A stretch of DNA of 64,000 nt from Deltaproteobacteria bacterium (GTDB lineage: Bacteria > Myxococcota_C > UBA6777): contig SBHC01000010.1 in assembly GCA_006226375.1 (NCBI GenBank), positions 424,492 through 488,491 on the forward strand, in the 5' to 3' direction. Shown here piece by piece: positions 45,365 to 53,862 of this stretch; positions within the stretch are counted from its first letter, which is position 1, and every line of letters begins with the position of its first letter. The notes under the pieces were generated by a model. The model saw only the letters and a list, made by a program, of their open reading frames with translations. It was not told the origin of the DNA and did no database searches. The position numbers and the translations under genes were made by a program.

Positions 45365-47884
45365 ATGACCCAACGTTCTCAAAACCCCCCTCTCTTTCAG
45401 CACTCCCAATTCATTCGTATCGTAACCTCCACGATCGTCACCCTTGCTGTGTGTCTTTGTGTTGGACTGTTCGGTTCTTGTAGCCTCTCCACCGTTGTAC
45501 CTCCGAAATCGTCACCCCAGTTGGGTCCTTGGCTTGTGCTTTGGCAACAAGCTCTTCGGCAGCACCCTGAGTTGCCTGCTCAGTGGAGTTCATCTACCTC
45601 GTCCCAACCACCTGGTTCAAGCATCTACCTTGCTGGCTCCAGCGTTCGCTCCCTCGCACCGGAAGCACAAGCCTGGACACGCGTGCTTTCCTCTTCAGCG
45701 CGGTGGCGTCGTCACCAAGGCCAACTCCAGTTTCGTATGCTTGTAGAGAAAGCCAACCCCACCGCCACGTTCTCGTCGGTGGGGTTTGTACCCACCTTGC
45801 AACGAAGTACATTTGCAGTGGGCTGGCTCCCACTGTCTCAACTCAGTGCTCTGTTGCACCACCCCGATTTGCGAGCAGCAGAGCTTACAACCCGGCTGCG
45901 CTCGCATCTGAATGTCAGCAGCGCCATGATCCAGGCTCCAGAGACCCGCCTGAAGTATGGCCTTGATGGACGAGGGGTGATCGTGGGCATCATCGACACA
46001 GGCATCGACTACACACATCCAGCCTTCCGCCACGCTGATGGAAGCACACGCATTCTCTCCCTACTGGATTATTCGTTGCGCTCACCATTCACCCAAACCT
46101 TTCCCCAGGTGTTCAACCAGGAGCAGATCGATCAGGCCCTGACGAAGAAGGAGCCACTGGGACACGAAGACACGCTGGGCCACGGAACTCACATCGCTGG
46201 TATTGCAGCAGGCAACGGTCGCACCAACGATCCCTCACAGCCTGCTCGCTACCTCGGTATTGCGCCTCGTGCCGATTTGCTTGTTGTAAAGGGCCTACGT
46301 GAAGGAAGCGACGAATTCGACAGCGGTGACATCCTCCAAGGTGTCGCTTTTGTACACTCATTCGCCAAGCGCGTGGGCAAACCGTACGTCATCAACCTAT
46401 CGCTCGGAGGACAACAGGGAGGCCATGACGGCTACTCCCTCCTTGAGCGGGCGCTCTCCTCTTTCAGCGGACCGAAAAAAAGCGGTCAGATCCTCGTGGC
46501 TTCTGCTGGAAACGAAGGCAACTCGACCATCCACGCAGGAGGCTGGCTACGCGATAGCACAGCGTCATTGCGTTTCCAAGTTCCAGAATCCTCAGCGGCT
46601 CGTCCCAGCTTCTCCCAGATCGTGATCGAGATGTGGGTACCGCAAGACAGCCAGTTGAAGGTCTCGTTGCATTCTCCACAAGGAGAGAACTCTCCAACCT
46701 TTGCGTTGGATGATCCCCCCCAATCTCTCCAGTCGATGGGACAAAGCTGGGCAACCTTTGGCCACAGCACACACAACAAGCCCGTTCCCAGCCGCCGCCT
46801 GAGCGTAGTCATTACCAACCGGGACGAACAACCCATACCTACGGGGCTATGGACTCTCAAGCTGCAAGGAAGGGCCTCACGGTTTGATGCCTGGATCACA
46901 GAGACCACCATCCCAGGAGGACGCCGCGCCACCTGGACAAGCTACAACACCCAAGAGATGTTGATTGGCATCCCCGCCTCCACTGACGCGGTGATAACCG
47001 TCGGCTCGTTCAACACACGAAGCGGATGGAAGAGCAGCACAGACAACGTGCAACAGCGAGAGGTTGTCGTGGGTCAGCTTTCGGCCTTCTCAAGCCCCGG
47101 TCCCACCCGCGACCAGCGACCCAAGCCTGAAGTGGTTGCTCCCGGCCTGTTCGTCGCCGCACCCGCTTCTTCCTTTTCGTCGTCGGGAGGCAATGCACAA
47201 GTTGCAGGCGGTGGCTCCTACCTCGTCTCCCAAGGGACCAGCCAGGCGGCTCCCCATGTAACAGGAGGGATCGCTCTGTTGCTCCAGGCGGCTCCCTCCT
47301 TGGACACAGACACCATTCGCAACCTCCTGATTCGCAGCGCGACCACGGACAACTACACCCAAGGCAGCACAACCTACAGAAAGGATTGGGGCTTCGGAAA
47401 GTTCAACATCTTTCGCGCCGCGCAAACCCAACAACAGCCCTCAACGCAACCGCTCGATCCCAAACGCTCTACAGTTGGGCTCCTCCAAGAACAAATCCCG
47501 GCAGACGGCTCAACCCAAACGTATGTGTACATCCTCCCCAAGGACAAAGATGGCACCCCCCTCGCCAAAGCAAGCAACGTTGAAGTCGAGAGCAGCTATG
47601 GTTCAGTCTCCCCCGCCGAAGAGATCAGCCCCGGTCTGTATCGTGCGACAATCACAGCACCCTCAGAGCCGTCTGTTTCAATCGTTTCGGCACGTGTGGA
47701 TGGAGTGACGCTGCATGCGTTCCGAGTCCTTCAATTTGCGGATGCCGGGAAACCTCCAGGGCAAGAGGGCTGTGGTTGCCAATCGTCTTCGCCAAGGTTC
47801 ACCGGGTTGTTTTGGCTAGCGCTCGGAATATTGGTGGTTTTCGAGAGGTTTCGACGACGGAAACGCTTGCATCCCAGAAATTAA
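45365..47884 (+). CDS. subtilisin-family (S8) serine protease with MYXO-CTERM-like tail
   Basis: About 839 aa from ATG 45365 (AAGG upstream; an ATG at 45326 would add 13 residues). N-terminal signal ends LFGSC, a possible lipobox. The catalytic triad is visible: VGIIDTGIDYTHPAF (D211), GHGTHIAGIAAG (H273) and GTSQAAPHVTGG (S626). Between H and S is a long insertion with PPC/jelly-roll-like strands. After the catalytic domain comes a bacterial Ig/invasin-like beta domain (YVYILPKDKDGTPL, YRATITAP) and the C-terminus GCGC, one membrane helix, FRRRKRLHPRN. It is probably a surface-displayed protease. Confidence 0.9.
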   Translation: MTQRSQNPPLFQHSQFIRIVTSTIVTLAVCLCVGLFGSCSLSTVVPPKSSPQLGPWLVLWQQALRQHPELPAQWSSSTSSQPPGSSIYLAGSSVRSLAPEAQAWTRVLSSSARWRRHQGQLQFRMLVEKANPTATFSSVGFVPTLQRSTFAVGWLPLSQLSALLHHPDLRAAELTTRLRSHLNVSSAMIQAPETRLKYGLDGRGVIVGIIDTGIDYTHPAFRHADGSTRILSLLDYSLRSPFTQTFPQVFNQEQIDQALTKKEPLGHEDTLGHGTHIAGIAAGNGRTNDPSQPARYLGIAPRADLLVVKGLREGSDEFDSGDILQGVAFVHSFAKRVGKPYVINLSLGGQQGGHDGYSLLERALSSFSGPKKSGQILVASAGNEGNSTIHAGGWLRDSTASLRFQVPESSAARPSFSQIVIEMWVPQDSQLKVSLHSPQGENSPTFALDDPPQSLQSMGQSWATFGHSTHNKPVPSRRLSVVITNRDEQPIPTGLWTLKLQGRASRFDAWITETTIPGGRRATWTSYNTQEMLIGIPASTDAVITVGSFNTRSGWKSSTDNVQQREVVVGQLSAFSSPGPTRDQRPKPEVVAPGLFVAAPASSFSSSGGNAQVAGGGSYLVSQGTSQAAPHVTGGIALLLQAAPSLDTDTIRNLLIRSATTDNYTQGSTTYRKDWGFGKFNIFRAAQTQQQPSTQPLDPKRSTVGLLQEQIPADGSTQTYVYILPKDKDGTPLAKASNVEVESSYGSVSPAEEISPGLYRATITAPSEPSVSIVSARVDGVTLHAFRVLQFADAGKPPGQEGCGCQSSSPRFTGLFWLALGILVVFERFRRRKRLHPRN

Positions 47885-48003
47885 CATCGTAGCCTGAATA
47901 CACCTCCCGGCCGCCCGTACTTTCACTGGCACAAAGACAACCCAATGAGAAAGGCAGCAAGACCCTCACTTCTGCTCTTCCTCCTCACCAAATAGGATCG
48001 TAC

Positions 48004-51000
48004 ATGCAACTTGCGAACTCTTCGTTCGGCCCGGCGTTTACAGGACGTCTGGAAGAAGTCACCTGTCCATTGTTGCTTTCGTTGGGCAACCAGTCGTCCC
48101 TGACGGGTGAGATCGAGGTGATTGTCGGAGATACCGTGTATGAGATCAGCCTGGAAGAAGGACACTTCATCGGGATGGTCAAAAACGGTGAGTTGCTTAG
48201 CGCCACCCTCCTCGAACAAGATGAACGCGATCGCATCTCTGTCTTTGTGAAAGAAATCGCGCTGATGTTTACACACGCCAGCGGCAGCTTCCGTATGACC
48301 TGGCGGGAACAGCCCAAGTACTCGCATGTATCACCCGATCGTGTGCCGATGCCGTTTCTCCTTCGGTACGGTTTGGCTCGTACGACCAACAGCGAGCTTC
48401 TTCCCTCTCTGTTCCAGGCCATCTTTCCCTTCCCAACAACCATCAAGCTTCACGCCACACGCGACATTATCCAGCTGATGGGCGGCAAGGTTGAGGAAGA
48501 GTTGGAGCCTTACAAGCAAGGTCAAACGGTCATTCCTGGACGTACACCAGAGTCTCTTCAGCAAGCGCTGCTGGTGCTGTGGAGCATGTGCCTGTTGGAA
48601 AGCGACCACACCAGCAACACCATCACCCACTACTACAACTGTCTGCAGGTCCTTCGCCAGCCTCCGATCGACGCTCTGCCCATGACCTTTGAAGCGTTCT
48701 GGCCTCTCGACATTGACACGTCCACGCCCAGCTCTGAGATGATTCTGGACCTGGAAGAGATTGTCGTAGAAGAAGAGACTCCTGCGAAGAGACCGGCTGC
48801 TGTAGCAACGGTTCGTGGCTCTGGTGCCTCTGCCTTCGCAGGCTTGAATCTCACCCGAGATGCGACACCTGCTCCACGGGAGGTCGACCTCATCATCTCC
48901 GACGAACTCCTCGCTGCCAGCAAAGCCCCTGAATTGTTCCCTCTCTTGCTCGAAAACATGGAGACTTGGCGAGCGTCCGATTTGTTTGTGAGCACCGGAA
49001 AGTCTCCAGCCGTTCGGGTGCATGGAAGCATTCATACGTTGGAGCTTCCGCCCACCAAAGCCGAACAGTTTGAGCACTTCCAAGCCCAGATCTTAACACC
49101 TGAGACGTTGCAGCGGCTGCAGAGCGAAGGAGATCTGGATGTGGGCTATTCTCCCAACCCCAAGCGTCGGTTTCGTCTCAACTTCCACAGACAGCAGGGA
49201 CAATGGGGCTTGGTCGCACGAGCGATACCCAGCGGCAAGCTGACCTTTCAGGACCTTAACTTGCCACCCCAGCTTCAAACGCTGGCGTCCCAACAACGCG
49301 GGCTTATCTTGGTTACAGGTGCGACAGGTTCAGGAAAGTCGACCACCCTGGCCGCCATGCTTCACCACATCAACGCGACCCGGCAGGCCCACATTGTCAC
49401 CATCGAAGAGCCCATCGAATTTGTTCACGAAGAGGTTCGCTCTCGCATCACGCAGCGTGAAGTGGGCTCAGATACGCAATCGTTCCATGCGGCCTTGCGA
49501 CATGTGGTTCGCGAAAGTCCCGACGTCATCATGATTGGTGAGATGCGCGACCAAGAGACCATGTCTGTGGCGTTGTCGGCTGCGCTCACGGGTCACCTGG
49601 TGCTGGCAACGCTCCATACCATCAACGCTGTCCAAACGTTGCAGCGGATCATGAGTTACTACCCGGAGCACCTTCGTCACCAGGTGGCAACCGACCTGTC
49701 CTTGAGCCTTCGCGGCATCGTGTCCCAACGCTTGATCCCCAACATCAACGGAACCGGCCGTGTGATCGCAGTGGAGATGCTCACCGCGACGCCTGCCGTC
49801 GGCCAGCTTCTCCGCAACCAACGCATTGATGAGTTGGCGGATGTTTTGGAAAATGACAACGATCCAGGCATCCAAAGCTTCAACAGCTCCCTCACCACGT
49901 TGTTTCGACGTGGCAAGATCTCCTATGAGATGGGTCGAGCGTACTCCACAAACCCCGAGCAATTCGCGCTGTTGGCGCAAGGCATGTCGACAGGGGTCGG
50001 GACCTTCCGAGGGAAGGAGAAAGAAGAAGAGTCCTCCAACCTCGACATCCAATCGCTGCTTGAAGTAACCATGGAAAAAGGCGCGTCCGACCTTCACCTG
50101 ACCGTTGGACGACCACCCATCTTCCGTATCAACGGCGCGCTTGTTCCGATGAAGTGTGCTCCGCTCAGTGAAGGCGACATGCGCACCTTGCTGTACTCTG
50201 CCTTGAGCACACCCCAACGCACAGCTTACCAGTTGGAGCGCGAGATCGACTTTGCCCTCGCAGTCCGCAGCGGCCAACGTTTCCGTATCAACGCCTACTA
50301 CCAAAAGGGGCAAATGGCAGCGTCGCTTCGTGCCATTCCTTCGGAGATTCCGGACCCTCGCGAGCTGTCGGTTCCCGAGTCGATCCTGGAGATGGTGGAC
50401 GCACCCCACGGACTTTTGTTGGTCACAGGCCCGACAGGTTCGGGGAAATCGACGACCCTGGCTTGTATGATCGACCGGATCAACCGCAGCCGTCCTTGTC
50501 GCATCATCACCATCGAAGATCCGATTGAATTCACCCACCGCAGTCGGATGGCCACGATTGACCAACGGGAGGTGATGTCCGACACCAAGAGCTTTGCGAG
50601 CGCCCTCAAATACATCTTGCGACAAGACCCGGATGTTATCTTGATTGGTGAGATGCGCGACCAAGAGACCATCCGGGCAGCGCTCACCGCAGCCGAGACA
50701 GGCCACCTTGTCTTGGCAACGCTGCACACCAACAGCGCGGTGCAAACCATCGCTCGCATCGTGGATGTGTTCTCCGACCACCAACAACCTCAGATCCGCT
50801 CGCAGCTATCGACGTCATTGTTGGGTGTGGTGTCCCAGCGCTTGCTTCCCCGCAAAGAAGGCAAAGGACGAATCCCAGCGTTTGAGATTATGATGGCCAG
50901 CCCTGCCATCCGAAACCTGATCCGTGAAGACAAGATGCACCAAGCTCTCGGCATCATGGAAAGCTCCCGCAGCATGGGCATGATCACCCTCGACACCTTC

Positions 51001-51102
51001 CTCCAGCGACTGTACGAAGCCGGTGTGGTGAGCTACCAGGACGCCCTCCGCTACATCACCAACCCCACCCTCCTTCAAGCCCCCGCCGAAACGAACGAAT
51101 AG
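48004..51102 (+). CDS. PATAN (DUF4388) - PilU-like - PilT-like tandem type IV pilus retraction ATPase
   Basis: 1032 aa, three times PilT length. Residues about 1-100 match PATAN/DUF4388 (FTGRLEEV..., GEIEVIVGD..., GHFIGM...GSFRMTW). Residues about 310-660 form one PilT/PilU ATPase: GATGSGKST (about 439), IEEPIEF, IMIGEMRDQET; its end (GIQSFNSSLTTLFRRGKIS, no AIRNLIRE) looks PilU-like. Residues about 680-1030 form a second: GPTGSGKST (about 809), IEDPIEF, ILIGEMRDQET, and AIRNLIREDK, the PilT retraction motif. Both motors appear intact. It predicts a single polypeptide pairing the two retraction motors with a regulatory domain. No other pilus gene is adjacent. Confidence 0.9.
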   Translation: MQLANSSFGPAFTGRLEEVTCPLLLSLGNQSSLTGEIEVIVGDTVYEISLEEGHFIGMVKNGELLSATLLEQDERDRISVFVKEIALMFTHASGSFRMTWREQPKYSHVSPDRVPMPFLLRYGLARTTNSELLPSLFQAIFPFPTTIKLHATRDIIQLMGGKVEEELEPYKQGQTVIPGRTPESLQQALLVLWSMCLLESDHTSNTITHYYNCLQVLRQPPIDALPMTFEAFWPLDIDTSTPSSEMILDLEEIVVEEETPAKRPAAVATVRGSGASAFAGLNLTRDATPAPREVDLIISDELLAASKAPELFPLLLENMETWRASDLFVSTGKSPAVRVHGSIHTLELPPTKAEQFEHFQAQILTPETLQRLQSEGDLDVGYSPNPKRRFRLNFHRQQGQWGLVARAIPSGKLTFQDLNLPPQLQTLASQQRGLILVTGATGSGKSTTLAAMLHHINATRQAHIVTIEEPIEFVHEEVRSRITQREVGSDTQSFHAALRHVVRESPDVIMIGEMRDQETMSVALSAALTGHLVLATLHTINAVQTLQRIMSYYPEHLRHQVATDLSLSLRGIVSQRLIPNINGTGRVIAVEMLTATPAVGQLLRNQRIDELADVLENDNDPGIQSFNSSLTTLFRRGKISYEMGRAYSTNPEQFALLAQGMSTGVGTFRGKEKEEESSNLDIQSLLEVTMEKGASDLHLTVGRPPIFRINGALVPMKCAPLSEGDMRTLLYSALSTPQRTAYQLEREIDFALAVRSGQRFRINAYYQKGQMAASLRAIPSEIPDPRELSVPESILEMVDAPHGLLLVTGPTGSGKSTTLACMIDRINRSRPCRIITIEDPIEFTHRSRMATIDQREVMSDTKSFASALKYILRQDPDVILIGEMRDQETIRAALTAAETGHLVLATLHTNSAVQTIARIVDVFSDHQQPQIRSQLSTSLLGVVSQRLLPRKEGKGRIPAFEIMMASPAIRNLIREDKMHQALGIMESSRSMGMITLDTFLQRLYEAGVVSYQDALRYITNPTLLQAPAETNE

Positions 51103-51299
51103 CCGAAACGATTTCTCCAGCAGAGAACCTTCGGGTCCAAATGTTGAGAAGACTAGCAGTATCGATGGAGACAAACGGGGTAGAAGTTCGCTTGGAAGAG
51201 GCGAAGAAGGAAGAAGGGAAACAAGGAGAAAGAAAGAGGAGTCGGAAGAGGAATGGGCTGGGGAACAATGGGAGTTAGGTTGGAGGAGTTTGTTTGTTT

Positions 51300-53159
51300 T
51301 TAGTACAGGGTGTTGCACCAGGTTCGGGTTCGTTTGCAGATTCGGGCTCGAACATTCCCGACCGTACGTCCACACAGTCGTTCAATCTCTTGGGAGTTCC
51401 ACTTCTTCTCCAGTCGCTTGCAAGTCATTCGGCAGATCACTCGGCCCGCACGACCCAAGGCGGGACACTCTCGTCGACACTCGGTGAGGAAGCCAGAAGG
51501 AGCGGTGCTTCGGTTCTTGTACTTTCGTTCCACCAGCTGACATGCTTGGTTTTCGAGAGAGTCACAATCTTTGTCTTCGTTCTTCTTGCAGACCTTTTCA
51601 CCCAATTCGTCGAGAAGTTCGGCCCATTTTGCGTTGCTGCAGGGTCGCTTGATGTCGTGGGTTGGGACAAACTTGACCGTATCCCGGCGGCGTGCTGCTG
51701 CTGTGTTGATTTGCAGGTAGCCTGAGCTTTCACAGCCTGCGATCTTGAGGGATGCGCTCACTTCCAGCCAGAACTGCGCCTGACCGTTGATAACACCTGC
51801 GAAGCCGTTCACTTTTTGACCAAATTCAACTGACATGGTTGTAGCTTCACGGATAGCTGCAAGAATTTCCATCGCTCGGTTGAACTTATCGTTGTTTGTC
51901 ATTCCACCACCGAGGGTTGTATCGTTCAAGGAAGAGACGCGAAGGCCAAAGGTAACGCCCTGGTTGTCGAACATCACTGCACCTTTTGCCATATCCAAGG
52001 TAAGTCCTACACCTTCTCCGATCGACAGGCTGATGTTGTTTGCGTTGTAGCCGACTTTGAACTGTTGCAAGTATTCTTTGAGCTTCTGGAAGTTGACTCG
52101 GTTGAACCCTTTGTTGTTGCTCGTCTTTTCACCCACCAAAGTCTTGAAGAAACCCTGACGGCTGCCTCGGGACAGGTTGGTCGGAACCTTGACGTACGTT
52201 TCACCTTCGATTTCCAGGTCGAGCGTCGCAACAACAGGGATGGGGATAGCGACCTTTACACCTGTTGCGTAGTGACCAAAGAACTGAGTGGTGGAGCTTG
52301 TGTTCTGGCAGAAACCTTGGGCCGTCTTGCACAAAGGAACTGCGGATGGGTAAGGAAGCGAACCTTTCTTCGACACGGCAAGCTTTGCGCTGGTGATGCC
52401 TTTCATGTTGTCGCTCGCCACGCTCACTGCGAATCCAGGGTCCCAAGGATTGACAACGATAGCTCCTTTGAAAGCTCGATCTGTACTTACACTCATGGGG
52501 CCGTTCTCGATTTTGATCTGTCCCGTATCTGCGTACATGTAGAAGTAGGGAAGACCGGGGTGCAATGAAGCTTCGACACCTGCTCGGATTAAGGCTGCTC
52601 CCGATGCGATACCACCTGCTGCGTCGGGCTGAGAGCTTGCGTTGAAGTCCATGTTGAAGCCTGTTGGGTTCTCGAAGTCCAAGTTTGGCACACCCAGATC
52701 CCTCAGCAAAGTCATTGGACTTGCATAGTCAAGAGCGGTGCTCTTGAAGATGAACTCGGAGTTACACTTGACCTCGCCTGGACCCAATGGGATGGAGCGA
52801 ACGCCGTTTTTGAATGAGGTACGAACGGAAACCATGGAGTTGGAGCGGTACAGCTTGTCGCCAACCTTGGACCAGTTACCATCGAGGTAAATTGTCTTTC
52901 CATGGTTCGTTGCATGGATTCGAACAACCGCTCGTTTCAGGTCACTCGTCATCGAACAAGAAGCGAGCGTTCCGCCAGGAAAGGTGGAGAGAGCCCGACG
53001 GGATGTAGCAAGCTTTGCTTTGGGAGCCTGAGAAAGCGCTTGCTGCGACGATTGCTCCTTGTCCAAGTGCTCGTAGGAACCAGGAGTACCGCAGCCAACC
53101 AAGCTCACCAAGCAAAGACCTGCTGCCAACAAATTGAATCCGGAGTTAAGCTTTTTCAT
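51300..53159 (-). CDS. large lipoprotein of unknown function with Cys-rich C-terminus
   Basis: About 619 aa from ATG 53159 (AAAGGG eight bases upstream). Signal peptide ends SLVGC, a lipobox. The body is beta-rich with no recognised family (SNSMVSVRTSFKNGVRSIPLGPGEV; ATLDLEIEGETYVKVPT). After about residue 510 the sequence becomes helical, basic and Cys-rich (CRRECPALGRAGRVICRMTC, CKRTRTWC). No enzyme motif seen. It is downstream of the ECF sigma gene, with two TGTGC-N6-TCACA sites and an AT-rich stretch before it, so may belong to that regulon. Confidence 0.6.
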   Translation of the reverse strand: MKKLNSGFNLLAAGLCLVSLVGCGTPGSYEHLDKEQSSQQALSQAPKAKLATSRRALSTFPGGTLASCSMTSDLKRAVVRIHATNHGKTIYLDGNWSKVGDKLYRSNSMVSVRTSFKNGVRSIPLGPGEVKCNSEFIFKSTALDYASPMTLLRDLGVPNLDFENPTGFNMDFNASSQPDAAGGIASGAALIRAGVEASLHPGLPYFYMYADTGQIKIENGPMSVSTDRAFKGAIVVNPWDPGFAVSVASDNMKGITSAKLAVSKKGSLPYPSAVPLCKTAQGFCQNTSSTTQFFGHYATGVKVAIPIPVVATLDLEIEGETYVKVPTNLSRGSRQGFFKTLVGEKTSNNKGFNRVNFQKLKEYLQQFKVGYNANNISLSIGEGVGLTLDMAKGAVMFDNQGVTFGLRVSSLNDTTLGGGMTNNDKFNRAMEILAAIREATTMSVEFGQKVNGFAGVINGQAQFWLEVSASLKIAGCESSGYLQINTAAARRRDTVKFVPTHDIKRPCSNAKWAELLDELGEKVCKKNEDKDCDSLENQACQLVERKYKNRSTAPSGFLTECRRECPALGRAGRVICRMTCKRLEKKWNSQEIERLCGRTVGNVRARICKRTRTWCNTLY

Positions 53160-53298
53160 GGTGTTACCCTTTCTCTTTTGTGTGCTCTGCGAGACCCTCA
53201 TGGCCTCTTCGACTTTCACACGGACTGAGGGAGCAGCACCGAAAAAGCGAACAAAAATTTTAATTATTCTTTACAATGACTTAGCTCACACCAAGGGT

Positions 53299-53338
53299 TG
53301 TGACCTTGCGCACAACAAAAGCTGTGAGGAGGGGCACA
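53299..53338. promoter_or_regulatory. paired TGTGA-N6-GCACA sites upstream of the 619-aa lipoprotein gene
   Basis: TGTGACCTTGCGCACA (53299-53314) and TGTGAGGAGGGGCACA (53323-53338), spaced 24 bp start to start, both near matches to the Crp-type consensus TGTGA-N6-TCACA. They lie upstream of the lipoprotein start, with an AT-rich -10-like stretch (about 53257-53270) downstream of them on the minus strand. Confidence 0.45.
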
Positions 53339-53391
53339 CCTTAAGGCTATTTTTGGGCATTAAGGGCAAGAATCGTGAGCCCACTCACATG

Positions 53392-53853
53392 TTACCGGCT
53401 GAGATATTTTCGGACGGTTTCTTCGAGTCGATCGAGCTTTTTCTTCACTCCACGATCACTCATTTGGATGATCTCAGCAATTTCCTGGTAGTTCATCTGA
53501 TCCACATGACGGTAGAGCAACATTTGGATCTCATCATCGTCGAAACGTTCTTGAAGTTTGGACAGCAACAACTTGTTTTCACCCCGGTGCTGCGTAGGTT
53601 CCGTAATTTTTTCGTGTTGTTCGGGCTCCAAGGGAAGCGAACGATCCTTTTGCTTAAGAGTATGAAGGCAATGGGTTGTGCTGATCCGATAAAGATAATT
53701 GAGAGGCTTTTGAATGGTCTCTTTGGAAGCTCGTTCGTAGTAGCGAGCAAGGACTTCCTGCATCGCATCCCAGGCCAAGTCTTTGTCTCTTAACAGCCGA
53801 TAGCATCGGTTGTAGATCACCTTCATATAATCTTTAAGCAGATTGGAATCCAT
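53392..53853 (-). CDS. ECF-type sigma factor in caspase-associated locus
   Basis: 153 aa. Sigma region 2 (KVIYNRCYRLLRDKDLAWDAMQEVLARYY, PLNYLYRISTTHCLHTLKQKD) and region 4 (QERFDDDEIQMLLYRHVDQMNYQEIAEIIQMSDRGVKKKLDRLEETV), typical of group IV. The ATG is nine bases after the stop of the MopE/NHL lipoprotein gene, so the two are co-transcribed. No anti-sigma gene follows on this strand; the nearest anti-sigma-like gene is divergent at 56680. Confidence 0.87.
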   Translation of the reverse strand: MDSNLLKDYMKVIYNRCYRLLRDKDLAWDAMQEVLARYYERASKETIQKPLNYLYRISTTHCLHTLKQKDRSLPLEPEQHEKITEPTQHRGENKLLLSKLQERFDDDEIQMLLYRHVDQMNYQEIAEIIQMSDRGVKKKLDRLEETVRKYLSR

Positions 53854-53862
53854 CGGGTCTCT

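Noticed and set aside
49468-50787. 439-codon minus-strand ORF
   Set aside because: Antisense shadow of the PilU-PilT fusion, whose motifs are unambiguous on the plus strand.
51175-51275. Purine-rich stretch between the PilU-PilT fusion and the 619-aa lipoprotein
   Set aside because: It lies in the gap between convergent genes, shows no hairpin or conserved signal, and is not clearly functional.
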